The notes beneath the pieces were generated by a model. It did no database searches. It saw only the letters and a program-made list of their open reading frames with translations, and had not been told where the DNA came from. Below are positions 26,363 to 35,000 of a stretch of 48,097 bases of DNA, one piece after another. A program made the position numbers and the translations under genes. This DNA is from Akkermansiaceae bacterium UBA7890 (GTDB lineage Bacteria; Verrucomicrobiota; Verrucomicrobiia; Verrucomicrobiales; Akkermansiaceae). Positions within the stretch are counted from its first letter, which is position 1; every line of letters starts with the position of its first letter. The DNA is taken from NCBI GenBank assembly GCA_002501065.1, contig DLRK01000017.1:1-48097 (forward strand), given 5' to 3'.

Positions 26363-27670
26363 ATGAAAAGGCTCGTCCTGGTTTTTGCAGCGCTGCTCGT
26401 CGCGGGTTTTTGTGAGGAATTGTCCGGTGAAATACAGCGGGTTTGGACCAGCGCCGACGGCAAGACGCTCACAGGAACACTGGAGGGTCAGGGAGAGGAT
26501 TGGGTAAAGCTCAAGGTAAAGGATAAGATCTACAAGCTGAAGCTCGATATACTCAGCCAAGCCGATCAAGACTACCTGAAGACCCAAGCCGGCAGTAAGC
26601 AAGTCGTGAAGAGGAAGCCGGATGCTGGTGAGCAATATTCCTGGAAGATCGTCCCAATAGACAGCGAAGGAGTTATCGGCGCCTCCTCCTCGCTGGCCTT
26701 CAGTCCGTCGGGTCGACCAGCGATCTCGTATTATGACAGATCCGACCAGGCCCTGAGATACGCTTCGTTTGACGGCTTTAATTGGATCACTGAAACGATC
26801 GACAGCAAAAGGGATGTCGGCACCTCCACCTCGCTGGCCTTCAGTCCCTCGGGTCAACCAGCGATCTCGTATTATGACTTGACCAGCAAGGACCTGAAAT
26901 GCGCGATGCATGACGGGCGGAAGTGGACGATCCAGACAATCGACAGGGAAGGGGATGTCGGCAAGTACACCTCGCTGGCCTACAGTCCCTCGGGACAACC
27001 AGCGATTTCGTATTATGACTTAACGAACGGGGACTTGAAATACGCGTCGTTTGACGGGCGGAAGTGGACGACCCAGACAATCGACAGGGAAGGGCGGGTC
27101 GGTTGGTTTAATTCCCTGAGCTTTAGTCCTTCGGGTCACCCTGCGATCTCGTACCACAAATACCCAAATCACCTGAGATATGCCTCGTTTGACGGTGTCA
27201 ACTGGACCACAGAAGAAATCGACAGCGAAGGCGGAAACCTCGGGACAGACACCTCCCTGAGCCATGGCCCTGATGGTCATCCAGCCATCTCGTATTCTGA
27301 CGACACCAACAAGGACCTGAAATACGCATCTCATGACGGGCGCAAGTGGACGACCCAGACAATCGACAGGGAAGGGCGGATCGGCAGTTTTACCTCGCTG
27401 GCCTTCAGTCCCTCCGGTCCACCAGCGATCTCCTATTGTGACCTCAGAGTCCTGAAATACGCGTCATATGACGGGCAGGAGTGGGCGACCCAGACAATCG
27501 ACAGGGAAGGGCATATCGGCGGGTATGCCTCGCTGGCCTTCAGTCCCTCCGGTCATCCTGGTATCGCATACGTTGACAAATCCAACGGGGGCCTGAAATA
27601 CGCCCACAGGGTGATCGTGAAGAAAGGGAACTCGGCTTTGAAGAGCGCACCCGGGAAGGCGGAGAAGTAA
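26363..27670 (+). CDS. SHD1-domain protein with seven-bladed beta-propeller
   Basis: 435 residues from the ATG at 26363 (signal MKRLVLVFAALLVAGFCEE); the frame upstream is repeat DNA. Residues about 24-75 are an SHD1-like domain (EIQRVWTSADGKTLTGTLEG, then KLKLDILSQADQDYLKTQ), common in Planctomycete and Verrucomicrobial secreted proteins. Seven blades of about 46 residues follow, each of the form IDxEGxxGxxxSLAFSPSGxPAISYYD...LKYAS.DGxxWTTQT. The blades are very alike at both protein and DNA level, so the array expanded recently. The sialidase-like Asp-box feel of the repeats suggests ligand binding, but no enzymatic residues are visible. The N-terminus is paralogous to the decayed gene at 433, where the same SHD1 module is joined to MORN repeats instead. 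Confidence 0.88.
   Translation: MKRLVLVFAALLVAGFCEELSGEIQRVWTSADGKTLTGTLEGQGEDWVKLKVKDKIYKLKLDILSQADQDYLKTQAGSKQVVKRKPDAGEQYSWKIVPIDSEGVIGASSSLAFSPSGRPAISYYDRSDQALRYASFDGFNWITETIDSKRDVGTSTSLAFSPSGQPAISYYDLTSKDLKCAMHDGRKWTIQTIDREGDVGKYTSLAYSPSGQPAISYYDLTNGDLKYASFDGRKWTTQTIDREGRVGWFNSLSFSPSGHPAISYHKYPNHLRYASFDGVNWTTEEIDSEGGNLGTDTSLSHGPDGHPAISYSDDTNKDLKYASHDGRKWTTQTIDREGRIGSFTSLAFSPSGPPAISYCDLRVLKYASYDGQEWATQTIDREGHIGGYASLAFSPSGHPGIAYVDKSNGGLKYAHRVIVKKGNSALKSAPGKAEK
26657..27612 (+). repeat. Tandem blade array inside the SHD1-propeller gene
   Basis: Seven in-frame units of about 135-144 bases. The segment CCAGACAATCGACAGGGAAG recurs at four unit boundaries (near 26933, 27073, 27354 and 27492), and CTGGCCTTCAGTCCCTC-type runs recur in most units. 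Confidence 0.85.
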
Positions 27671-27722
27671 TCCCCGTGCCCCCGTATCAGGAGGCAGGAT
27701 GAACAGGGTGTGGGGCAGGGGA
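27671..27722 (+). repeat. RPT-A copy 9 (between convergent genes)
   Basis: Arms TCCCCGTGCCCC (27671-27682) and TGGGGCAGGGGA (27711-27722) pair over eleven positions with one bulged G around CGTATCAGGAGGCAGGATG. It starts right after the propeller stop and could terminate both convergent transcripts. Confidence 0.75.
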
Positions 27723-27787
27723 ATCGCTGTAAGTTGGGCTCATCTGAGCAGGTCCCGCGTCTTCGGGGAAACCACTTCCCTTATTAG

Positions 27788-28879
27788 TCAGTTTCCCTGG
27801 TTGATGCGAATGAGTTTCCCGATCATTTGATCGCAAATTTCATGGGAGCGCTCGTCACGAGAATTCGTCGCTACAAGAAAGGATCGGTCCAGCTTGGGAG
27901 CCACCCAGACGGTGGCATGCCACATCGTGTTGCTGCCGCTGTGGGTCAGGACAGTCCCTTTCCCCCACGGTCGCTTGGCAAGAATCCATCCTCCCGCATA
28001 CGTTCCGGTGGGTGTGATCAATCGGCCCAGGGTTTTACGATCCAGGTCAAGTTTCCTGCCATAGGGGAGCTGCATGGACAGGAATCTGGCCCAATCCGTT
28101 GCCGAGCAATGCACGCGACCGGCCGGACCAAGGGCTTCCGCATTATCGAATTGGCGAGGGCGCCATCCCTCTCCTGATCGAACGTGACCCCATGGCTGAT
28201 CCGTATTGCCTGGGGCCCCAGGGGCTCCAAAACCGGCCGAGTCCATACCAAGCGGGTTGAAAATGCGCCTTTTCATCAAGGATTCCCAACTCGAGCCGGT
28301 GACTCTCTCCGCCATGCATCCGGCGATCATATATCCCAGGTTGGAATAGTGGTATGCCCCTTGCTTGAGGGATGGTGCCTTCTTGAGGTTTTCCCTTAAA
28401 ATCGCCAGGCGCCTTTTCTTCAGCTCCATCTTCCCATGAACCCACCAGTTCTCCGCATTGGCCGCCACCCTCGCCCGATGGGTGAGCAATTCCCAGACGG
28501 TGGTGGGATAATATTCGGGATGTATGTTGCCCTTGAGTTCAGGCAGGGCTTCGATCAGCGAGGTTTCCCAAGTGATTTTGCCTTCGGTCACCAAGGTGGC
28601 CAGCAAAGTTGAAGTCATGGCCTTGGTGCAGGAACCCAGGTGAATGAGATCCCCATCGGTCAGTTTTTTGTTGCTACCGATTTTTCGGATCCCTGCGGCA
28701 CCCACCGCCAATACTCCCTTTGACGAAGTGATCGCGGCCACCATCCCCGGAACCTTCTCCCGGGTCACTGTTTCCGCGAGAGCCTCCTTGATTTTCTCAG
28801 ATTTCCCAGGTTCCTTCACCGGCGCCGCATAAGCTGTTGTGATCAGCAATAACAGGGGAAGTCGCGCCGCCAGTTTCAT
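27788..28879 (-). CDS. Serine hydrolase, class-C beta-lactamase / DD-peptidase fold
   Basis: 363 residues with a signal peptide (MKLAARLPLLLLITTAYAAP). The three family motifs are in order: SxxK as LGSCTKAMTS near residue 83, YxN as YHYSNLGY near 172, and HxG as THSGSNTMWH near 318, in place of KTG. This arrangement is usual for the broad Beta-lactamase family (PF00144) of esterases and D-aminopeptidase-like enzymes. Resistance activity cannot be claimed from sequence. The protein acts in the periplasm. Its upstream region shares a leader repeat (RPT-D) and signal-peptide opening with a small lipoprotein-like ORF at 43427. Confidence 0.9.
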   Translation of the reverse strand: MKLAARLPLLLLITTAYAAPVKEPGKSEKIKEALAETVTREKVPGMVAAITSSKGVLAVGAAGIRKIGSNKKLTDGDLIHLGSCTKAMTSTLLATLVTEGKITWETSLIEALPELKGNIHPEYYPTTVWELLTHRARVAANAENWWVHGKMELKKRRLAILRENLKKAPSLKQGAYHYSNLGYMIAGCMAERVTGSSWESLMKRRIFNPLGMDSAGFGAPGAPGNTDQPWGHVRSGEGWRPRQFDNAEALGPAGRVHCSATDWARFLSMQLPYGRKLDLDRKTLGRLITPTGTYAGGWILAKRPWGKGTVLTHSGSNTMWHATVWVAPKLDRSFLVATNSRDERSHEICDQMIGKLIRINQGN

Positions 28880-28947
28880 CCTGCCAGGGTAGGGCCAACC
28901 CGTCAGTCCGCCTATTCAAAAAGACGCAGCGCGGCAAGGGGATCACG
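28870..28947 (-). repeat. RPT-D copy 1 (leader plus start of signal peptide)
   Basis: On the minus strand it runs from CGTGATCCCC through CTTTTTGAATAGGCGGAC into the ATG and first codons of the beta-lactamase-like gene. About 70% of positions match 43649-43726 by eye, including the start codon. Confidence 0.6.
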
Positions 28948-28948
28948 C

Positions 28949-28992
28949 TCCCCCACACCCCCGGATCAGGATGTAGAAAACAGGGTGGGGGA
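28949..28992 (+). repeat. RPT-A copy 10
   Basis: Arms TCCCCCACACCC (28949-28960) and GGGTGGGGGA (28983-28992) pair over ten positions with a two-base bulge around CGGATCAGGATGTAGAAAAC. It is joined directly to RPT-D copy 1. Confidence 0.75.
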
Positions 28993-29300
28993 CTACTGCA
29001 GTCTGAACCGGCAGAAGGCGGCATCGTCAGCAGGTGCAAACTCGAAGCCAATGCGACAGTCGGTCACCGATTCCGATTCAGGGCCTCGGGGAAGAGGAGA
29101 ACGCATCAAGGTCCCTGGACTCGAATATGTTGACCTGCATTTGCACGCTTCCTGCAGAGTTCAACCCGATGGTGAGATCCGCCGACAGGGCGGGGATCTG
29201 GTCTTCGGTGATGCAGGGAATCGCGTTTGACGGTGGCTGGCGCCAGATCATCTTGCCGGTTTTCAATGCGGCAATCCAGGCCTTCCTGCTCGGGAGGTGA
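28993..29300 (-). pseudogene. Unidentified decayed gene fragment
   Basis: Read on the minus strand, one frame gives AWIAALKTGKMIWRQPPS...ALSADLTIGLNSAGSVQ and stops at 29078-29080. A shifted frame continues TDCRIGFEFAPADDAAFCRF to a TAG at 28993-28995. The two frames look like one broken coding region. Related scraps occur at about 43780 (GMSADYTLVLNKAGNLQ) and 39330-39380 (NAASCRFRVEQ). The closing CRFRLQ/CRFRVE resembles ends of large verrucomicrobial secreted proteins. The family is not recognised and there is no usable start. Confidence 0.35.
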
Positions 29301-29420
29301 ACTTGTCTGCATCCTCCCCCTTTCCTGATCGGGATCCGGGGCGGCCCAGAAAGGAATCTTCTAGCAATCAGGATCGGGTCATGATTTGTCCTAGTTCGTC
29401 CACTTCACCGACGCCTTGCC

Positions 29421-29981
29421 ATGCAAAAAATCCCGACATACGTCCTGACTGCCCTTTTTCTCAGCCTGGTGGCTTGCGGAGATGATCCGAGCGAGGATCC
29501 ACCGGGAGGGGGGACTGTCGAGACGCCTCCGGGAGAGGTCGACGGATCCGAGGCGGGAGCAAAGGCGTTGCTCAGCGAGTTTCTCGCCCCGGGAGCAAAC
29601 CACGCCAAGCTGTCGGCCGATCTGGCCCCAGCCTCCGGCAACTACGCTGCCGCATTTGAAGGTGACGCTGCGGCCAAGGCCGCGGCGGGTTACAAGCAGG
29701 CCTGGGAGGGCGGCCTGATCGTCGTGAAGCCCAATGCTGGTCAGACCGAACTCCTTCTCTGGAAGGCAACCGCCGAGGAACTGAAAGCCTGGACCGGTGA
29801 CGCCAAGGATCAATTCCCCGGTGGTTATCGCGAAATCGCCAAGCACCTGAAGCCGGGCGTGACCTGGTACAGATTCAAGTTCGTTGAGCCTGGCAGCACT
29901 TCGGGAATGGCTTATGACGGACTCGTTTGCGTCAACGGGCGCTGGACCATCTTTCCCAAGCCCTGGCGCGTGCTTAGATAG
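29421..29981 (+). CDS. Lipoprotein of unknown function
   Basis: 186 residues. The signal MQKIPTYVLTALFLSL ends in the lipobox LVACG, so the product should be lipid-anchored. A low-complexity acidic/proline linker (GDDPSEDPPGGG) follows to about residue 45. The rest is a compact domain with helices (AGAKALLSEFLAPG, AAKAAAGYKQAWEGG) and strands ending in GLVCVNGRWTIFPKPWRVLR. The ending, NGRWTIFPKPWR, looks like a DUF3887/SnoaL-like or stress-related fold, but I cannot assign a family. Base composition and codon use match the neighbours. It is a single gene flanked by gene-poor DNA on both sides. Confidence 0.75.
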   Translation: MQKIPTYVLTALFLSLVACGDDPSEDPPGGGTVETPPGEVDGSEAGAKALLSEFLAPGANHAKLSADLAPASGNYAAAFEGDAAAKAAAGYKQAWEGGLIVVKPNAGQTELLLWKATAEELKAWTGDAKDQFPGGYREIAKHLKPGVTWYRFKFVEPGSTSGMAYDGLVCVNGRWTIFPKPWRVLR

Positions 29982-30472
29982 CGGCGACTCCGTCAGCAAA
30001 CGGCCTTGATTTCGCTGTGACGGAACGCGCCGATCATCGTCGCGGCAGATGACGGTTCCGGTTATTCCAGAAAACGGGCAGCCACTTGGAGGATCAGGAG
30101 AACCGGTTGCGACAGGGTTCGCCTGGATGCTCGACTGATACTTCTCCTGCACGCATGGTCTTATTTAGAATCGAAGTGGACGACTTGGAGAAAGCCTATC
30201 AGGCCCTGTTCACGCAGGTCTGCCGGTTTGTTCCGCTGTCCTGGGTTCGTCGCCCGTAAGCAGGTCGCAAATGTAGTCTCGCGCAGCCAGGTCAATCCAC
30301 CTGGGAATGTTCCGGATCCATCTGCGTCCAGTCGTGCGTGAGGTCGACAACAGGTCACCGTGACCGACAGGATCAACAAATGATTCTCTGGCCGAGGCTC
30401 GCCGGAACGGGTTGGGACAGCGCAAATCCGCTATCCTCAGAAGCCTCTCGAAGATTCGCGCTCATTTTCAAT
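29982..30472 (+). other. Gene-poor gap with possible debris
   Basis: 491 bases with no convincing gene. A plus-strand stretch near 30154-30258 reads MVLFRIEVDDLEKAYQAL and then CRFVPLSW. This faintly resembles the end of a VOC/glyoxalase-type domain, but it is too short to call. Minus-strand frames give no recognisable protein. It separates a lipoprotein from a convergent sulfatase. Confidence 0.4.
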
Positions 30473-31918
30473 TTAATGAAGTCCGCGAAACTCTTTCATT
30501 TCTTTTAGTAAACGCGCAATGATTTCCGGATGATCGGCGGCGATGTTCTTTTGCTCTCCAATATCAGTCGACAAATCGTAGAGTAACGGTGGGTCATGTT
30601 TAACCACCGGTTCACGCGCGCGGGTGTCGGGGTTGGAGGAACGCTTCTTGGTGCTCAGATGGATCTTATATTTACCTGAGCGAAAGGCGATGGATCCGCT
30701 GGAGTAAAACCACTTTTTGCGCGGGCTGGGTTCGCCCTGCAACAAAACCCCTGAGATATCCTTCGAGATGAATCCCGGCAATCCCCTGGGTTGTTCCCCT
30801 CCACTCAAGGTTGCAAAGGTGGCATATAGATCAAGATTCGCCGCCAGTCCGTCCACCTCGCCCGGTTTGATCTTACCCGGCCAGTTGAAGATGCCCGGTA
30901 CCCGGTAGCCGCCCTCCCAGGAGGTTCCCTTTTCTCCGCGCAAAGGCTTTGCCGTGCCCCCATGCGGTCCAAACATCGTCCACGGCCCATTGTCGCTGGT
31001 GAAGACAACCAATGTCTTTGCATCCACCTTTGCTTCCTTGATGGCCTTCATCACCTGCCCTACTGACCAGTCAATCTCCTCAATGGTGTCACCGTAACGT
31101 CCCCCTTTGCTTCTGCCCTGAAAATCCCCTGAGGCAAAGACCGGCGCGTGCGGCATGTTGTGGGCCAGATAGAGAAAAAAGGGTTTATCCCTGTTGGTTC
31201 CAATCCACTTCACCGCTTCCTGCGTATAACGTTTGGTGAGGAGCTCCTGATCAGTTGGAGCCTCAATCAGTTTGCGTCCGCGGATAAGTGGCACCCTGAA
31301 GGTAAACTTATCACACTCATCAAAGAGACTGCGCGTCTGGCGCCGGCCCGGAGGAGCCGGAACATCATTACTGCCCGGTGTGCCGAAATGATAATCAAAC
31401 CCGCACTCCAGGGGATGCATTGGGCTCTTGGTGAAGTCCTGCGGGTATCCCGCCAGGTGCCATTTGCCCAGGATCGCTGTCACATATCCCTGTTTCTTGA
31501 GCATGGCGGCCATCAGCTTGTCTCGACCTCGGGCCAGATTATTCCTCCCCGCGCCAAACAGGGCCGGATGCCGCCCGCTCATCAGTCCTGTGCGACTGGG
31601 GACACACACTGATCCTGAGGAATAGAAGCTTGTCCAGCGCTGACCTCCGGCTGCCAACCGGTCGATATTTGGCGTCTTGTTCCTTTTGTTGCCATAGCAA
31701 CCCAGGTCGCCGTAACCCATGTCATCGACAAAGATGAGGACGATATTGGGCTGCGTGGCAGCAGCGGGAAGTGAGATGCCCAGAATGACCAACACCAGGG
31801 CAAGCAGGATTGGAATATCTTTCTCACCGCTTGGATATTCCTTTGTGAGGCGACCTCCCGGGATGGTGATCCGGGAGGAGGGGGCGGAAGGGATTGAAAT
31901 ACCGTCTTGAACCCTCAC
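30473..31918 (-). CDS. Type I sulfatase (arylsulfatase-A-like), start codon uncertain
   Basis: The mature protein begins around ATQPNIVLIFVDDMGYGDLG, whose aspartates bind calcium. The formylglycine signature is CVPSRTGLMSGRH (C-x-P-S-R). LGKWHLAGYP, HNMPHAPVF and FTSDNGPWTMFGPHGG supply the remaining metal and sulfate ligands, so the enzyme looks complete to its C-terminus. The only in-frame initiator upstream is a GTG at 31918, inside RPT-C. A better start, GTG at 31827 (MRKI, with AAGGA upstream), is one base out of frame with the signal peptide (PILLALVLVILGISLPAAA). Either translation begins in the repeat, or a one-base deletion has broken the start. It would be a periplasmic or secreted polysaccharide sulfatase; the substrate is unknown. 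Confidence 0.85.
   Translation of the reverse strand: MRVQDGISIPSAPSSRITIPGGRLTKEYPSGEKDIPILLALVLVILGISLPAAATQPNIVLIFVDDMGYGDLGCYGNKRNKTPNIDRLAAGGQRWTSFYSSGSVCVPSRTGLMSGRHPALFGAGRNNLARGRDKLMAAMLKKQGYVTAILGKWHLAGYPQDFTKSPMHPLECGFDYHFGTPGSNDVPAPPGRRQTRSLFDECDKFTFRVPLIRGRKLIEAPTDQELLTKRYTQEAVKWIGTNRDKPFFLYLAHNMPHAPVFASGDFQGRSKGGRYGDTIEEIDWSVGQVMKAIKEAKVDAKTLVVFTSDNGPWTMFGPHGGTAKPLRGEKGTSWEGGYRVPGIFNWPGKIKPGEVDGLAANLDLYATFATLSGGEQPRGLPGFISKDISGVLLQGEPSPRKKWFYSSGSIAFRSGKYKIHLSTKKRSSNPDTRAREPVVKHDPPLLYDLSTDIGEQKNIAADHPEIIARLLKEMKEFRGLH
31829..31917 (-). repeat. RPT-C copy 3 (minus orientation)
   Basis: On the minus strand it reads GAGGGTTCAAGACGGTATTT, then CTCCCGGATCACCATCCCG and CACAAAGGAATATCC. 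It supplies both the in-frame GTG and an AAAGGA Shine-Dalgarno-like run to the sulfatase gene. Confidence 0.65.
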
Positions 31919-31994
31919 TCTGGGAAGCTTGGCCGGGCGTGATGGCCGGGGTCAAGGCGGAAGGAGAAGAATGGGGGTTCCGGACCGCAGTATT

Positions 31995-32030
31995 ACCAGG
32001 AAATTTCTTTTGGGGATCGCCCTCAATGAT
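31995..32030 (+). repeat. RPT-E copy 2
   Basis: AGGAAATTTCTTTTGGGGAT and the following bases, similar to 13849-13883. Confidence 0.4.
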
Positions 32031-32074
32031 GGGCCGGCAGGCAGGGGTGAGTGGAGGGCCGTCTCACCCATTTC

Positions 32075-35000
32075 TCACCGTCCGCTCTTCTCACCACTTC
32101 CAACCACCCGACCAGGGCGGAATGCCATGCTGGCCTGGATCGGATAGCTGCAGATACACCCGGAACTACCCTCCGGTATGAGAAGGAGGCCGCTCGCCGG
32201 GATCATGTTGATCCAGCAGCCCGGCCGCGAAACGTTGGCGATCTTTTGCTGTTTCCGATCCTGCAGGTCGAAGGTGGTGGGGTGCGAGGCGCGATAGTAG
32301 AGTCGGCTTGCCGAGGCCGAAAGTGCGCCGCATCCCCCCCCTCCACTGCGCCGGAAGGTGAAGAGGGGCTTGCCGGTCGCGAGTTCGTAGACCTGCGGTT
32401 CCACGATGAGCATTTCACCGGTGATGACGGGATGCAGATCCTGTTCGCCGTGCGTGAGGTCCTTGCCGCGGCCGGTGTCAAAGGTGTGCTGCCACCGCCG
32501 TTGGCCGTTGGCTGGGTCGTAGACCTGGGTGTCGTAGTGCAGGGTGACGCGTCCATCCTTCCCGCTGACAGGTCCATTGCGGGAGTCCACAACCACGAGT
32601 TGGTCTGCCGCACAGGAAAGGAAGAGCGTTTGGATTCCGGATTGCATTTCGAGTGGTTTGCGCCAGAGCGGCCTGCCGGAGTCCAGAGCGAGGGCGACGA
32701 TGGTGGCGCCCTTGGATTCGATCAAATCGGAGTAGTGCCACCGTCCTGCCACCCGTCTTGCCTTGCCGCTCGCGACCGTGTCGCTTCGGTCTCCGTCGTG
32801 TGACCCGGGCGCAACCAGCGTTTGTGGATCGTTGCTCTCGAGAAAGAAAATGCGCCCGGAGTGGATACAGAGCGAGGGATTGAAGATCATCCCGCGCGGA
32901 CGGTAGTCCCACTGACGGGTTCCTGACTTTCGAGCGAGGGCGAAGAGGCTTTCGCTGCACACGATCCGCTGTCGGTCGCCGTAGGCACCACTGAAGATAC
33001 TGACCGTGGCAAGCTTGCGGCGAATTGCCCCTGTGGGCGAAGCGGATCCGATCAGCAACTCGTCGTTCACTCCGCCGATCGCAAGATAGCCCCACTCCTG
33101 CGACTCCGAATCGACGGAGAACTTGCGTAGGCGGTTTCCGGTGTTGGCGTCGATTTCAAGACAATCCGGACCGGCGGCGGCATAGAGCGAGTTGTCCTTC
33201 GCGAGCGCAAGGTTCCCGCCGTCCCGCAATACGGCCACCCTGGTGAAATTCTCGATCTGCTGTTCCCAGAGAATGGTTCCGTTGAAGGCATCTATTCCAA
33301 AGAGGTATTCGCGACCGGGAACGAAGAGGAAGCCGTTTGCTGCGAGTGGGGGTGGAGCACGGAGATGACGGTCGACCATGTGGTGGGGACCCGGCGCGCC
33401 GAACCACTGCGGGCGGAGCGGACCATCGGGGAGGCGATCGCCTCCGCTCGAGGCACTGTTTCCCGGATCGCCGTAAATGTGCGTCCAGCCCCCGGCTGCG
33501 GGCACCTCCCTGGCGCGGTGGATCTGGTTGTTCAGGGCCGCGATCCCGTCGTAGGGCCGGAGGAGGCGTTGTAATTCCGCCCCGGGAAGGCGCAGGGAGC
33601 GGTGCTCACTGGTCACCAGGTTGAAAATGCCGTCGACATAGGGCAGCTTCTCGTAATCGTTCACGTGTTGGATCGAGGGTCGCGTGAGGTTGCGCCAGTT
33701 CTTCGTCTCCATCTTCCTCCGAAGCGCTGCCACTCTCGATGTATCGCGATCAACCCCCACCACCTTCATCGCAGTGGAGAGGGCCAACTCGTTGATCAGC
33801 GCGCCATCCTTGATCCCGACTACGAGGATATAGCCGCGATTACGTGGCAGGATCTTCACCAGGTACTGGCCGACCTTGGTCGATTTCGTGGTGGGGGGCG
33901 CCGGGACCGGGCTGACCTCCGCTCTCGAATGGCTCTCACTCGAAAAGGAATAGATGCGACCGCTCTCGGTGCTCACGAAGAGACGGCCTGCGGCTGCCGC
34001 CAGGCTCCGGGCGGGGCCATCGACCTCGGTTTCCCAGATCTTCTTTCCCGTCTCGTCAAAACCAGCGACCGATCGACTGCCCCCGGCGTAGGTCACCCCG
34101 CCCGCCACCACTGAGGCGTGAGGATAGCCCTTGATCGGAACGGCCCGGGCGGAGGCATCCGACTTTTGCTGGCGGTGCTTGGAGATCGTTGCGAACGCCC
34201 CGCCACCCGGTGCGCGGCCCGTCGAGGCAACCACCTTGCCGTCACGTTCGGTCAGGTATCCCTGCGGGCTGATGCTCACTGGTTTCTCGGAGAGAATTCT
34301 TCCGGTGCGAATGTCGACCGCACATTGCCAGCAGCCTTCCGCGGGGAACAGCCCTGCGCCGAAGTATGCTGCGTCATCCTTCACCAGGACGCCGGTGCGC
34401 ACGGGCCAGAGGCTGATCAATCTCCCATTTCCCGGCAGGCGTTCGTCGCGTGCAGAGGGCGGACGGGCCTTCCATCGGAGTGCTCCGCTCCTGGCATCGA
34501 GACAATAGACTGCCCCGTCGTCGCATCCGAACAGGACGGTATTTTTCATCACCGTGGGAGCAAGTCGAATAGGTCCTCCCGCGATGAAACTCCACTGTTC
34601 CTTGCCAGTGGTCGCATCGAGACAGCGCAGCGAATCATCCGCCGACGATCCATAGAAGAGACGCCCATCTGACACCACCACGCTGTGAATCCAATCGAAG
34701 GTCACGCGCGGCACTTCGGGGGTGAGGCGATTGCGCCAGTAGTCGCTGAGAGCGGTTTCCGGCCAGGCCGGTGCCGGCTTGCGTGATGGAATGTGCACCC
34801 ACGAAGCCTCCTGAGAAAGGGCGGGAAGCGCTTCGCCGGCCCGCCCGCTGCGTGCGTTGTCGCCCATCCAGGTAGTCCAGTCCGAGGGGCCGCCCGTTCG
34901 TGCGACGACTGTCTCTTCGATTCCAGGAAACTCATTCTTGCGTTTCGCAAAGCGTTTAGCCAGTTCCTCCGCTGGGAGCGCACGATGCCAGAGCGTGATC

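Noticed and set aside
30154..30258. Possible VOC/glyoxalase fragment (EVDDLEKAYQAL)
   Set aside because: Only about 20 residues resemble the family, too little to call even a pseudogene.
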